Part shown: piece after piece, positions 25,295 to 33,002 of the stretch
Numbering within the stretch: position 1 is the stretch's first letter
Layout of the letters: each line of letters starts with the position of its first letter
DNA from: Bacteroidota bacterium
GTDB lineage: Bacteria > Bacteroidota > Bacteroidia > Flavobacteriales_F > PHOS-HE28
Assembly: GCA_018266475.1 (NCBI GenBank)
Contig: JAFEAI010000004.1
Coordinates: 1 to 36,460, forward strand
Reading direction: 5' to 3'
DNA: 36,460 nt
Translations under genes and position numbers: made by a program
Notes under the pieces: model-generated
Databases searched by the model: none
Told to the model about the DNA's origin: nothing
The model's input: the letters and a program-made list of their open reading frames with translations, nothing else

Positions 25295-26011
25295 TCAATG
25301 GCCGGTAAGGATGGCCAACAGCGCACCTGCCAGCACCGTAATGAAGCGCCTGGCATTAAAGCGGTGGTCCGGGGTGCTCTCGAAGATGATGGTGGTGCTG
25401 ATGTGCAGCAGCATCCCGATGGCCAGTGCCAAGGCGGCGGTAAGGAAATCCTCGCCCATTTGCGTGCCGAACAGGTGGCCGAACAGGATGCCCAGCGGTG
25501 CAGCAAGGGCAAACAGGGCCAAGGTGGCCCAGGAGCGTGCGGTGCCCACGCCCGATCGCTGCAGCACCGTGGCCAATGCAATGGCCATGGGCAGCTTGTG
25601 CAGCAGCACACCGGCCACAAAGGCGGTATCACCGCCCACGCGCGGGTCCGCGAAGGGCATGCCTTCGGTGAAGGAATGGATGAACAAGCTGGCCAGGGTG
25701 AGCATGGGCAAGGCCCGGTGGGCCCCGCGCGCATCGTGATGAACATGCACGTGCCCGTGCTCTATGCCTTGGCTGAAAAACTCCAGTACCACCTGCAGCA
25801 TGAAGCCGCCGAGCACCCACAACCCCACCGCATGGCTGCCGCGCTCATAGAGCTCCGGCAGCATGTGCAGCACCGTAACGCCCAGCAGGAAGGCTCCGCT
25901 GAACGCCAACAGCAGCTTTACATGCAGCGGGTCCGTGGTTTTGAACCGCACCCACGCCCCCGCCGCCAGCGGCAGCGCAAGGAAAAGGCCGATCAGCAAG
26001 GGCAGGCTCAT
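25295..26011 (-). CDS. ZIP-family metal transporter
   Basis: A 238-residue inner-membrane transporter of the ZIP family, which brings zinc, iron or other divalent metals into the cytoplasm. It has about 8 hydrophobic helices. The metal-binding helix 4 contains HSFTEGMPF (family HSxxEG) and helix 5 contains HKLPMAIALA (family HExPxxxA with Lys instead of Glu). The loop before them is His-rich (EHGHVHVHHDARGAH), as in many ZIPs. The start overlaps the stop of the methyltransferase gene by ATGA, so the two are translationally coupled. The substrate is probably zinc but cannot be decided. Confidence 0.87.
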   Translation of the reverse strand: MSLPLLIGLFLALPLAAGAWVRFKTTDPLHVKLLLAFSGAFLLGVTVLHMLPELYERGSHAVGLWVLGGFMLQVVLEFFSQGIEHGHVHVHHDARGAHRALPMLTLASLFIHSFTEGMPFADPRVGGDTAFVAGVLLHKLPMAIALATVLQRSGVGTARSWATLALFALAAPLGILFGHLFGTQMGEDFLTAALALAIGMLLHISTTIIFESTPDHRFNARRFITVLAGALLAILTGH

Positions 26012-26733
26012 GATGGCTTTCGGGCCCAGACCACCATTTGTTCCGAGCGCAGGACATCAAACCCGTGCACGGCGGATCCATCGGTGACGTCGAAAATTTG
26101 AAGGCCGGCCTTGCGGACCATGGCCTCCACCTCCGGCAACGCCCAGGCATGCACGCGCTCCTGGAACTCCTCCACCCCACCGTCATGCTCCACACGCACG
26201 TGCTTAATGATACCGGGGCCTTCCAGCGTGCGCCGTACTTGGAAACGCACCCCTTCCACCGCAACGGATTCCCGCTCCACCAGGTGATCGGCCGCAAAGC
26301 GCCCGTTGATCAGGTCCAGCACGTACAGCCCCCCGGGCTTCAAGGCCATGGCCGCAGCATCCACGGCGCGCTGATCATCCTGTGCCTCCCCGGTGTAGCC
26401 CAAGCTGGTGAAAAGGCACACGGCGGCATCAAAGCCCCCGTCGGCAAACGGTTCCCGCATGTCAAACACTTCAAACCGCGCCTGCGGCACAAGGCGTTTG
26501 GCCTCCCGAATGCTTTCCACCGACAGGTCGATCCCGGTAACGTGCAGGCCCTTGCTGCTGAGCACTTGCGCATGCCGCCCGCGCCCGCAGCCCATGTCCA
26601 GCACACGCTGGCCGGGCAGCAACCCGCCCTTGGCGATCAAGGGCAGCACCAGGTTGGCTGCATCCTGTTCATCGCGATGGCTGTACAGCATGGCATACCA
26701 CCGGGTGCTGAACCATCCATTGAAACAGGCCAT
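26008..26733 (-). CDS. Class I SAM-dependent methyltransferase
   Basis: A 241-residue methyltransferase with a Rossmann fold. Motif I for SAM binding is RVLDMGCGRGRHA at about residues 43-55, motif II contains VTGIDLS, and AVCLFTSLGYTGEAQDD gives the post-II/III region. The last third (VRRTLEGPGIIKHVRVEHDG…EEFQERVHAW) resembles proteins annotated as methyltransferase domain 25 with an unknown small-molecule substrate. It is the first gene of a two-gene unit with the ZIP transporter. A TATTTTTCG sequence about 16 bp upstream (26749-26757, minus strand) may be its -7 element. The substrate is unknown. Confidence 0.85.
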   Translation of the reverse strand: MACFNGWFSTRWYAMLYSHRDEQDAANLVLPLIAKGGLLPGQRVLDMGCGRGRHAQVLSSKGLHVTGIDLSVESIREAKRLVPQARFEVFDMREPFADGGFDAAVCLFTSLGYTGEAQDDQRAVDAAAMALKPGGLYVLDLINGRFAADHLVERESVAVEGVRFQVRRTLEGPGIIKHVRVEHDGGVEEFQERVHAWALPEVEAMVRKAGLQIFDVTDGSAVHGFDVLRSEQMVVWARKPS

Positions 26734-26907
26734 TGTGCTGAAGGGGGGCGAAAAATACTCCGTAGAGGCAGTTCATCCGGAAAGCAGGCCAGGGCCATCG
26801 GGTCTCGATCCCTTTCCTTGCGCGGGGCCTTGCACCGCCACCCCGGATAACACGGAAGAGATTCCGGAGCAGGGGCAGGCTGCCACTAGGGCCAAACGCC
26901 CGGCATT

Positions 26908-26941
26908 ATCCCGGCCCTACGCTCACGCGTAGGGCCGGGAT
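26908..26941. repeat. Perfect 15-bp-stem palindrome
   Basis: Arms 26908-26922 and 26927-26941 pair fully around the loop TCAC; the core reads GGCCCTACGC / GCGTAGGGCC. First of three neighbouring hairpins. Confidence 0.85.
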
Positions 26942-26959
26942 GCCAAATGCGCGATCGCC

Positions 26960-27014
26960 AGGGCTGAAGGCCCGGCCTCATCGCCAGGTGCGGTAAGGTC
27001 GGGCCTACAGCCCT
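26960..27014. repeat. Imperfect 18-bp-stem palindrome
   Basis: Arms 26960-26977 and 26997-27014 pair except for one A.A mismatch and one G.T pair: AGGGCTG with CAGCCCT and AGGCCCG with CGGGCCT. The loop is 19 bases. A GCTGAAGGC-type sequence similar to the left arm recurs inverted at about 27064-27085. Confidence 0.75.
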
Positions 27015-27029
27015 CCCCGATGACAAGGC

Positions 27030-27067
27030 GCATCGCTGCCCAACGCTTGCGCGTTGGGCAGCGATGC
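27030..27067. repeat. Perfect 17-bp-stem palindrome
   Basis: Arms 27030-27046 and 27051-27067 pair fully around the loop TTGC; the core reads GCCCAACGC / GCGTTGGGC. Outer AAGGCGC (27025-27031) and GCGCCTT (27072-27078) could add another stem. Confidence 0.85.
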
Positions 27068-27319
27068 GGTCGCGCCTTCAGCGCTCATCAGGGCCTTTCC
27101 TATCAAGACAAGGAGACCCGATAGGCCTGGAAAGCGGGTCACCTGCTTGCGGAAACCGATCGCACCGCGACGCTTCCATGGGCCGCGCTCCCCCTCCGTA
27201 TGCATACTTGCCGGAGCGAGCCTCCCCGGGCCCCCACCGCCCCCCTTTGCGCTGCCGCAGGTTCACAATTCCGTGGATAACTCCGCCGCCCTTTTCCATC
27301 ACGTGCGGTTTTGGCGGTC

Positions 27320-27327
27320 TTATTTTG
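27320..27327 (+). promoter_or_regulatory. Probable -7 element TTATTTTG for the siaB-like gene
   Basis: Resembles TAnnTTTG and lies 33 bp before the ATG at 27361. Confidence 0.35.
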
Positions 27328-27360
27328 CCCTGTGCCCATCTCCGACCATTCACCTTCATC

Positions 27361-27954
27361 ATGGTGAACCGCATTTTCGACCTGTACGACGACCTTGAAA
27401 AGGACCGGATCATGCTCTCCTTCACGGGGGCGCTTTCAACCGGCCTGATCGCGGCCATCCTGAACCTTGTGGAGCGGAAACTGGAGCATAGCGAGCACGC
27501 CCCCGCAGTGCGCAAGCGGGTGTTCAACGTGGTGATGGAATGCCTCCACAACCTGTTCCACCACAACAAGCACCGGGCGGCGGCGGACAGTTCGTCCGGG
27601 CATGGCGAAGGCGGCCAAGGCGTAGTGGTGATCGCACACGACGGGCGCGGCTATTCGGTGTTCACGGGCAACGCCATGGCGCAATCGGAAGTGGATGCCC
27701 TGAAGCAACGGCTGGACCTGCTGAACGGATGCGGGCCCGATGAACTGCGCGAGCTGTACAAAAACACGTTGAACAATGGTACCTTCAGCCCCTCGGGCGG
27801 CGGAGGGTTAGGCTTGATCGACATGGCCCGCAGGAGCGGGCGCAAACTGGAATACGGGTTTATTCCCTTGGACAATAACAATACCTTCTTCAGCCTCAAC
27901 GTGAACATAGCTCCCAAGAACCACCCATTGCATCATGAACGACATTCTCCTTGA
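27361..27954 (+). CDS. SiaB-family protein kinase
   Basis: A 197-residue protein of the SiaB family, small GHKL-type kinases. In Pseudomonas, SiaB phosphorylates SiaC and SiaA dephosphorylates it, switching the diguanylate cyclase SiaD and aggregation. Here the N-box-like helix reads VVMECLHNLFHHN at about residues 57-69, VVIAHDGRGYSVFTGN follows, and the G-box-like GGGGLGLIDMARRSG lies at about 147-161. The next gene overlaps by 20 bp and encodes the SiaC partner, which strongly supports the call. The frame is open to 27064 through palindromic repeats, but MVNRIFDLYDDLEKDRI at 27361 is the natural start. SiaA and SiaD are not in the window. Confidence 0.85.
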   Translation: MVNRIFDLYDDLEKDRIMLSFTGALSTGLIAAILNLVERKLEHSEHAPAVRKRVFNVVMECLHNLFHHNKHRAAADSSSGHGEGGQGVVVIAHDGRGYSVFTGNAMAQSEVDALKQRLDLLNGCGPDELRELYKNTLNNGTFSPSGGGGLGLIDMARRSGRKLEYGFIPLDNNNTFFSLNVNIAPKNHPLHHERHSP

Positions 27955-28327
27955 AGGAAGCCCCAAGACCCCTACGGTCCACTTCAACAGCACCACGGGC
28001 CTGCTGGAGCTGCGCGGCCGCTCCATCCCGGAAAACTCCATTGAGTTCTACCGCCCCTTGATCGATTGGATCGACCAATATGCACAGGCACCCAAGGCAA
28101 AGACCCTGTTGCGGGTGCAGTTGGAATACTTCAACACCAGCAGCAGCAAGTGCATCCTGGACCTGTTCAAGAAACTGGAGCAGGTGCGCAACGCCGGGCA
28201 TGCCGTGGAGGTGCATTGGCACTACGAGGTGGATGATGAGGACATGCTGGAGGCCGGGGAAGATTACCAGGCCATCATCAGCCTGCCCTTCAAGATGATC
28301 CAAGTGGAGGAGGTGGACGACAAATAG
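27935..28327 (+). CDS. SiaC-family regulatory phosphoprotein (DUF1987)
   Basis: A 130-residue DUF1987 protein. The Pseudomonas SiaC is phosphorylated on Thr68 by SiaB and in the unphosphorylated state activates SiaD. Here the matching segment LEYFNTSSSKCILDLF places a Thr at position 68 as well. Other family features are the N-terminal GSPKTPTVHFNSTTGLLELRGRSIPENS and the closing EDYQAIISLPFKMIQVEEV. It overlaps the kinase gene by 20 bp, so the two are translated together. The downstream target in this organism is unknown. It converges on the ABC transporter gene, 21 bp away. Confidence 0.9.
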   Translation: MNDILLEGSPKTPTVHFNSTTGLLELRGRSIPENSIEFYRPLIDWIDQYAQAPKAKTLLRVQLEYFNTSSSKCILDLFKKLEQVRNAGHAVEVHWHYEVDDEDMLEAGEDYQAIISLPFKMIQVEEVDDK

Positions 28328-28348
28328 GCACGTGGCCCGGTGCCGGCA

Positions 28349-31300
28349 TCACACGGCCTGTTCCTGCTGGCGGCCCATGCGGCCCACCAGCCAAGGGAAG
28401 AAGTTCCATTTCAGCGCCAGGGCCAGCAGCAGGGTCATGCCCCAGAGCAGGAGCACGTTCGCCCACAAGGTGGGCACCATGCGGCCCAGCACGGGCTTTA
28501 CGGGGGCGTAGAAGTGCGCGCCGAAGAACCCGCCTTCGGCAGGCACTTGGTATACGGGATCGCTTTTCTGCACCAGTTCCCCGTTTGCTTCCACGATCAT
28601 GTTCACGTCGTTGGCATTGGTGACGAACGTGGCCAGCTGGTCGTTCCGCTGGTGGTCCAGCAGTTGGAAATAGGCCTGCTTCAGGGCCGGCGTGGCGGTC
28701 ATTTCCGCAATGCGCGCCTCCTTGGCCCGCTCCGCCTGGCGGTACACATTGCGGTAGTGCTGCGTGAGCGTCTCCAGCACCCGGTCGAGTTCATCCAGCA
28801 CCGCAGCGTTCACTTGCCCGGGCACGAGCTTGTCCAACATGGGGAACTGCAGGCCGCGCAAATTGCGGACCTCCTTGGCCATCTCATCATGTACCAGGGC
28901 CAGGTCCTTGGCCATGGCCTGCCCGTCAGCGGACGCTTCCAATTGGCGGCGCAGTTGGATGCTGCGGTCCCTGATCTCACGCAACCAAAGGTCCTTCTTC
29001 CAATTGGCGGTCTTCATCCGGCGGTCCAGCTCGTAGAAGGAGCGCTCGTAAGCATTGCCGGTGAATTGCGCCACGGCGAGCCCCTCGTAGGCCCAGCGGC
29101 TGGCCATGATGTCGCCCACCCAGGGCACGCTTCTCTCCGAGGCGAACCAGGGATGGAGCTTATCGAAGCGGACGATGATCCCGCTGAACATCAGCTGGGG
29201 GATGATCAGCACGGGGATCATCATGTAGATCACCTTGGCGCTGTTGAAGCTGGCGCTCACATTGAGGCCGAGCACATTGGCGAAGCACGCGGTGGAGAAG
29301 AGCACCGCCCAATGCAGCAGGCCCATTCCGTGGATGCCCAGCACGGCATTGCCCACCAGCACGAACAACCCGGTTTGGAAGGCGGAGATCAGGAACAGGA
29401 GGCCGGCCTTGCTCATCAGGTAGCTGTCCCTGCTTAATGCGAGGAACTTTTCGCGCTGCAGGATCTTGCGGTCGCGCAGGATCTCTTCGGCGGCCACGGA
29501 AAGGCCCAGGAAGAGGGAGATGATGACGGCGATGAACAGGTACTGCGGGATATTGTCGTTCTGGCGGTACACGTAGGCTTCCTTGGCGCCGAGTGCGGCA
29601 TCGCGGTAGCGCAGGAAGAAGGCCATGAAAAAGGCCAGCACCGGTGCTTCCAGGAGGTTGATAAGGACATACTGGCGGTTGGCGAGCTTTGAAAGCACAT
29701 CCCTGCGGAAGAAGACGGCCATTTGCTTGAGCCTTCCCGGCGCCTTGAAGGTGCTGCGGGGGATCAAGTGCTCATCGGGCACCTTGGCCACGCGCACCTC
29801 CATTTGGGCGCGGAACACCTCGTTCCAGGCATCGGGGCCGATGCGGCGCTGGTCGGTTTCGTTGCCGTATTCGTCCACGAGGCGGGCCTCCAGGATGTTG
29901 AAGATCTGCTCCGGGTTCACGTTGCCGCAGACTTCGCACTGGCCCTGTTCACTGTCGGCCTGGCCGGTCACTTTCCTGAAGTAGACCACCGCTTCCACGG
30001 GGTCTCCGTAGTACACGGGGTTGCCCTCCTGGTCCATGAGGAGCAGGCGGTCGAAGAGCTTGAAGATGTCCGAGGAGGGCTGGTGGATCACGGTGAAGAT
30101 GATGCGTCCCTTGAGGGCGAGCTCTTTCAGCAGGTCCATGATGTTGTCCGAATCCCTGCTGCTGAGGCCGCTGGTGGGTTCGTCCACGAAGAGCACGCTG
30201 GGTTCACGGATCAGCTCCAGGGCGATGTTCAGGCGCTTGCGCTGGCCGCCGCTGATGGTTTTCTCCAGGGGGCTGCCCACCTTCAGGTCCTTGATCTCGT
30301 AGAGGCCCAGGTCCTGCAGCATGGCCAGCACGCGGCGTTCGATCTCGGGTTTTTCCTTGTCGCCGAAGCAGAGCTTGGCGTTGTAGAAGAGGTTTTGGTA
30401 CACGGTAAGCTCCTCGATCAGGAGGTCGTCCTGGCTGATGTATCCGATCACTCCGCGGATGCGGTCGGCCTCGGCATGCACGTCCACGCCGTTGATGGTG
30501 ACCCTTCCCCTGCTGGGCCTGAGGTTGCCGTTGAGCACGTTCAGCAGGGTGCTTTTTCCGCTGCCGCTGCCGCCCATGATGCCGATGAGCTTGCCGCCGG
30601 TTTCGGCCAGGTGGAGCTGGTGCAGGCCGGTGCGTCCGTTGGAGAAGCGGTATTCGATCGCATCCGCGCGGAACACGATGCGGCCGGCTTCCTGGTTGCG
30701 GAAGAAGCGGGCCAGGATCTCGCTGTAATACACGGGCTGGCCGTGTGACGGCTTCAGGGAAGCGCCGTTGCCCAGCATGTACACCTGGCCGGGCTGCACG
30801 GCCTTGCCGTTTAGGCGCAGGTCACCGCTGCCCATGAACCGCATCAGGTAGAGGTCGGGGCCGGGCACTTGCAGTACGCGCACCTCGCCATTGATCCCGT
30901 GGGCGTGCAGGTGCTTTGCATGCTGCAGCCCGGCGCGCTGGCCTGCATCAATGTACAGGAGGTCCTCCAGGTCTTCACGCGCCCCGCTACCGGCCAGCAT
31001 GAAGGCCCTGCACCGCTCAAAGCGTGCGCGGTCGATGTTGAAGGCTTCCGCCACCGTTTCGAGGAACTCCTGCTCCTGGGGCAGCAGGTTTCCGCCTCCG
31101 CATACCAGTTCAAGCAAGTGTACCAGCACGATGAATTTCTGGCCCTGGGTGAGTTCCTCGTTCACCTCGGCGCAGATCTTCAGCACCTTCACCGAATTCA
31201 CGCTGGTGCGCTTGCGGCTGCGGTCGCTGCGGCCGCCGCTGCTGTGGAAGGCCTCCACGTACGCCTCGAACATGGCCATGTGCTCGCGCACCACCGGGGT

Positions 31301-31423
31301 GCTGAACTGCCGGGCCAGGAAGCGCATGACGGCCTGGTGGCCCGTGGGCGCACCATCTTCCCGCTCGGTCTTCGCAATGATGGCGAAGAGCTGCAATAAG
31401 GCCTTTAGGATCTTCTCGGTCAT
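28349..31423 (-). CDS. ABCG-type half transporter with N-terminal TerB-like region
   Basis: A 1024-residue membrane ATPase. Residues about 1-150 are helical and resemble a TerB-like domain (LLQLFAIIAKTERED…KFIVLVHLLELVCGGG…LLPQEQEFLETVAEAF). Residues about 180-240 form a small beta-rich unit, perhaps FHA-like. The ABC domain follows: Walker A GGSGSGKST at about 284-292, Q-loop in GYISQDD, signature ISGGQRKR at 391-398, Walker B VLFVDEP at about 410-416 and the switch His in VIHQPS, all of the ABCG (White) type. CEVC at 496-499 may bind metal. Transmembrane helices lie at about 590-605, 627-645, 673-695, 703-722, 732-750 and 984-1003; about 800-975 is a long soluble, partly coiled-coil loop. 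Substrate unknown. Confidence 0.85.
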   Translation of the reverse strand: MTEKILKALLQLFAIIAKTEREDGAPTGHQAVMRFLARQFSTPVVREHMAMFEAYVEAFHSSGGRSDRSRKRTSVNSVKVLKICAEVNEELTQGQKFIVLVHLLELVCGGGNLLPQEQEFLETVAEAFNIDRARFERCRAFMLAGSGAREDLEDLLYIDAGQRAGLQHAKHLHAHGINGEVRVLQVPGPDLYLMRFMGSGDLRLNGKAVQPGQVYMLGNGASLKPSHGQPVYYSEILARFFRNQEAGRIVFRADAIEYRFSNGRTGLHQLHLAETGGKLIGIMGGSGSGKSTLLNVLNGNLRPSRGRVTINGVDVHAEADRIRGVIGYISQDDLLIEELTVYQNLFYNAKLCFGDKEKPEIERRVLAMLQDLGLYEIKDLKVGSPLEKTISGGQRKRLNIALELIREPSVLFVDEPTSGLSSRDSDNIMDLLKELALKGRIIFTVIHQPSSDIFKLFDRLLLMDQEGNPVYYGDPVEAVVYFRKVTGQADSEQGQCEVCGNVNPEQIFNILEARLVDEYGNETDQRRIGPDAWNEVFRAQMEVRVAKVPDEHLIPRSTFKAPGRLKQMAVFFRRDVLSKLANRQYVLINLLEAPVLAFFMAFFLRYRDAALGAKEAYVYRQNDNIPQYLFIAVIISLFLGLSVAAEEILRDRKILQREKFLALSRDSYLMSKAGLLFLISAFQTGLFVLVGNAVLGIHGMGLLHWAVLFSTACFANVLGLNVSASFNSAKVIYMMIPVLIIPQLMFSGIIVRFDKLHPWFASERSVPWVGDIMASRWAYEGLAVAQFTGNAYERSFYELDRRMKTANWKKDLWLREIRDRSIQLRRQLEASADGQAMAKDLALVHDEMAKEVRNLRGLQFPMLDKLVPGQVNAAVLDELDRVLETLTQHYRNVYRQAERAKEARIAEMTATPALKQAYFQLLDHQRNDQLATFVTNANDVNMIVEANGELVQKSDPVYQVPAEGGFFGAHFYAPVKPVLGRMVPTLWANVLLLWGMTLLLALALKWNFFPWLVGRMGRQQEQAV

Positions 31424-31466
31424 CTTCCCGTCCCCGGTACACGGGGGCTGGTGCTGGAAACACCAA

Positions 31467-31490
31467 CGGCCCGCTTCTACGTGCGGGCCG
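31467..31490 (-). terminator. Hairpin between the small secreted protein gene and the ABC transporter
   Basis: CGGCCCGC (31467-31474) pairs with GCGGGCCG (31483-31490) around eight bases. It lies 24 bp after the stop of the secreted protein gene on the minus strand. A T run is weak, so its efficiency is uncertain. Confidence 0.5.
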
Positions 31491-31513
31491 CTGCAATGTT
31501 GCCGGGAAGGGCC

Positions 31514-31942
31514 TTATTTCTTGAAACCGATAAGCAGTACGGCACAGCCGCTGCTCGCCTTGGCCGGGTCCAGCTCGGCGTTGATGGTGACGTCCATGGT
31601 GTTGGCCACCACGAAATCCCAGTAGGGATCGTTGTTGTATTCCTTGTTGGTGAACAGCAGGTTGTGCTCCTTGTCGTACATGCTGAAGATGAGGTTGCCG
31701 TCGCTTGTTCCGCTGCACGCGGCCACGCGGTAGGTGGTGCCGCCGAAGAGGGTGAGGTCGAACTCGGCCATTTCATCCTCGCGCAGCAGGGCGCGGTAGA
31801 ATTGGCCGTCCGGGATGTATGCGGCGGTGATGTTCTTTTCGCACAGCGTGGCGATGGTGTCGCACTGGGCAAAAGCGCCAAGACCTGCAAGCAGCAGGCC
31901 CGCGGAAAGCATGAGGGGGCGGAAGGTCCTTGACATGTTCAT
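31514..31942 (-). CDS. Small secreted protein, unknown function
   Basis: A 142-residue exported protein. A signal peptide covers about residues 1-25 (MSRTFRPLMLSAGLLLAGLGAFAQ after two extra residues). The mature part begins CDTIATLCEKNIT and has four Cys in all, enough for two disulfides. It alternates beta-like strands (EFDLTLFGGTTYRVAAC, NLIFSMYDKEHNLLFTNKEY, WDFVVANTMDVTINAELD) and ends GCAVLLIGFKK. That pattern suggests a compact beta sandwich, but I recognise no family. Its start overlaps the stop of the lipoprotein gene by ATGA, so the two are translationally coupled and probably work together at the cell envelope. Confidence 0.7.
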   Translation of the reverse strand: MNMSRTFRPLMLSAGLLLAGLGAFAQCDTIATLCEKNITAAYIPDGQFYRALLREDEMAEFDLTLFGGTTYRVAACSGTSDGNLIFSMYDKEHNLLFTNKEYNNDPYWDFVVANTMDVTINAELDPAKASSGCAVLLIGFKK

Positions 31943-32829
31943 GCGGTAATGGCCGTACGGATGGCCTTGACTTTGGTGATGATGGCCTGGAGGACTTCGG
32001 GGGCCACTTGCGCGGTGGTCGTGCTGTTCAGGTAGGTGGTCCTGTTGGCGGCATCTTGCTTGGGCGCCACGTATTTGTAGGTGGTGCCCACCTGGGCGTA
32101 GCTGCCGGCCAGGTCCTTCAGCTGGGCCAGCAGTTCGGTGGAGCCTTCATGCTGGGCGAGCAGGGCGATCAGGTTGTCCAAGGTGCGCCGCTGCTCGGCC
32201 ATGCGGGCGGTTACGCGGGGATCGAGCTTATCGCCACTGGCACCCAGGGTGAGGTACAGGCCCTCTATCCAGCCGCCGGCCAGCACCCATGCGGACACCT
32301 CGTCGCGCTGTTCATTCTTCAGGTACCTGTCCGCCGAGCGGAAGGCCTTCCCGGTAAGCCGCAGCAGGCTGTCCTGGTTGTTGATGTTCTTCTTGAAGGC
32401 ATCCATCTCCTCCTTGCTGAAGGCGTTGGAAAGGTTGAGCTGTCCGCTGAGCTGCTCCAAGGTTTTCAGGGTCTTCAGCGCCCGCTGCCCGTCCTTGTAG
32501 GCTACGGCGTAGGCCATGTCCGCGCCATATACGCCCAGGGCCAAGGCTTGTTTCTCCTTGGTGGCGAAGCGTGTTGCATTTTCCGTGGGCAAGGCCAGGC
32601 CGTTGGCATAAGGCACTTTCATTTCGCTGACCAGCATCACCGTTTGGATGGGCGACGGGATGCTGAAGAGCTTGCCGCCCACCTTCACCACGGCATCGGA
32701 TTCCTGCTTTACGGCCAACGTATCGGTGGCGGGCAGTTGGGTGGCGGACTGGTCCGCCCCGCCGCAGGAGGCAAGGCCCAGGCCCAGTGCCAGCACGGGG
32801 GTCCAGCGGAACGATTTACACAAGGTCAT
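31939..32829 (-). CDS. Lipoprotein of unknown function, helical
   Basis: A 296-residue lipoprotein. The signal ends in LGLASC, a lipobox with Cys22, followed by GGADQS. The mature region is helical and rich in A, K and Q (ATKEKQALALGVYGADMAYAVAYKDGQRALKTLKTLEQLSGQL). The pattern YGADMAYA recurs in Bacteroidota lipoproteins of unknown role. The frame is open to 32943, but a TACATTCG element at 32866-32873 lies inside that extension and the lipobox signal begins at the ATG at 32829. It is the first gene of a pair with the small secreted protein. Confidence 0.75.
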   Translation of the reverse strand: MTLCKSFRWTPVLALGLGLASCGGADQSATQLPATDTLAVKQESDAVVKVGGKLFSIPSPIQTVMLVSEMKVPYANGLALPTENATRFATKEKQALALGVYGADMAYAVAYKDGQRALKTLKTLEQLSGQLNLSNAFSKEEMDAFKKNINNQDSLLRLTGKAFRSADRYLKNEQRDEVSAWVLAGGWIEGLYLTLGASGDKLDPRVTARMAEQRRTLDNLIALLAQHEGSTELLAQLKDLAGSYAQVGTTYKYVAPKQDAANRTTYLNSTTTAQVAPEVLQAIITKVKAIRTAITA

Positions 32830-32865
32830 CGGGAGAAAGTTCAGGTGTTCAGCTATGCACAGGGC

Positions 32866-32873
32866 ACGAATGT
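32866..32873 (-). promoter_or_regulatory. Probable -7 element TACATTCG for the lipoprotein gene
   Basis: On the minus strand, 36 bp before the ATG at 32829, identical to the element before slyD at 13963. Confidence 0.45.
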
Positions 32874-32985
32874 AGCCCTCTGGCCGGGGATTGCCCCCCG
32901 GGGTTCCGGTAGTTTTCAACACGCCGCCGCCTATAGCGGCCACGGGGCACGGTACCTTTCCCCATTCCGGGCGGATCCCGCCCCG

Positions 32986-32993
32986 TAAACTTG
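32986..32993 (+). promoter_or_regulatory. Probable -7 element TAAACTTG for priA
   Basis: One mismatch to TAnnTTTG and identical to the element before yajQ. It ends 9 bp before the GTG at 33003, giving a nearly leaderless transcript. It includes the TTG at 32991, the first in-frame start-like codon. Confidence 0.4.
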
Positions 32994-33002
32994 CACATCC
33001 CT

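Larger units (their letters stand above)
26797..27122. mobile_element. Possible MITE-like element flanked by inverted repeats
   Basis: ATCGGGTCTC and its reverse complement GAGACCCGAT frame a 326-bp segment full of palindromes. Just outside, CAGGGCC on the left and the reverse complement of GGCCTGG on the right extend the similarity. It carries no coding sequence. Target-site duplications could not be identified, so this is tentative. Confidence 0.3.
26734..27360. other. Palindrome-rich intergenic region, no gene seen
   Basis: 627 bp between divergent genes. It contains three long hairpins (26908, 26960, 27030), flanking inverted repeats ATCGGGTCTC at 26797-26806 and GAGACCCGAT at 27113-27122, and the promoter of the downstream gene near 27320. 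No open frame has protein character. Confidence 0.6.

Noticed and set aside
28340-29437. A 365-residue open frame on the plus strand
   Set aside because: Antisense to the ABC transporter membrane domain; composition is His/Gln/Val-rich as expected of a shadow.
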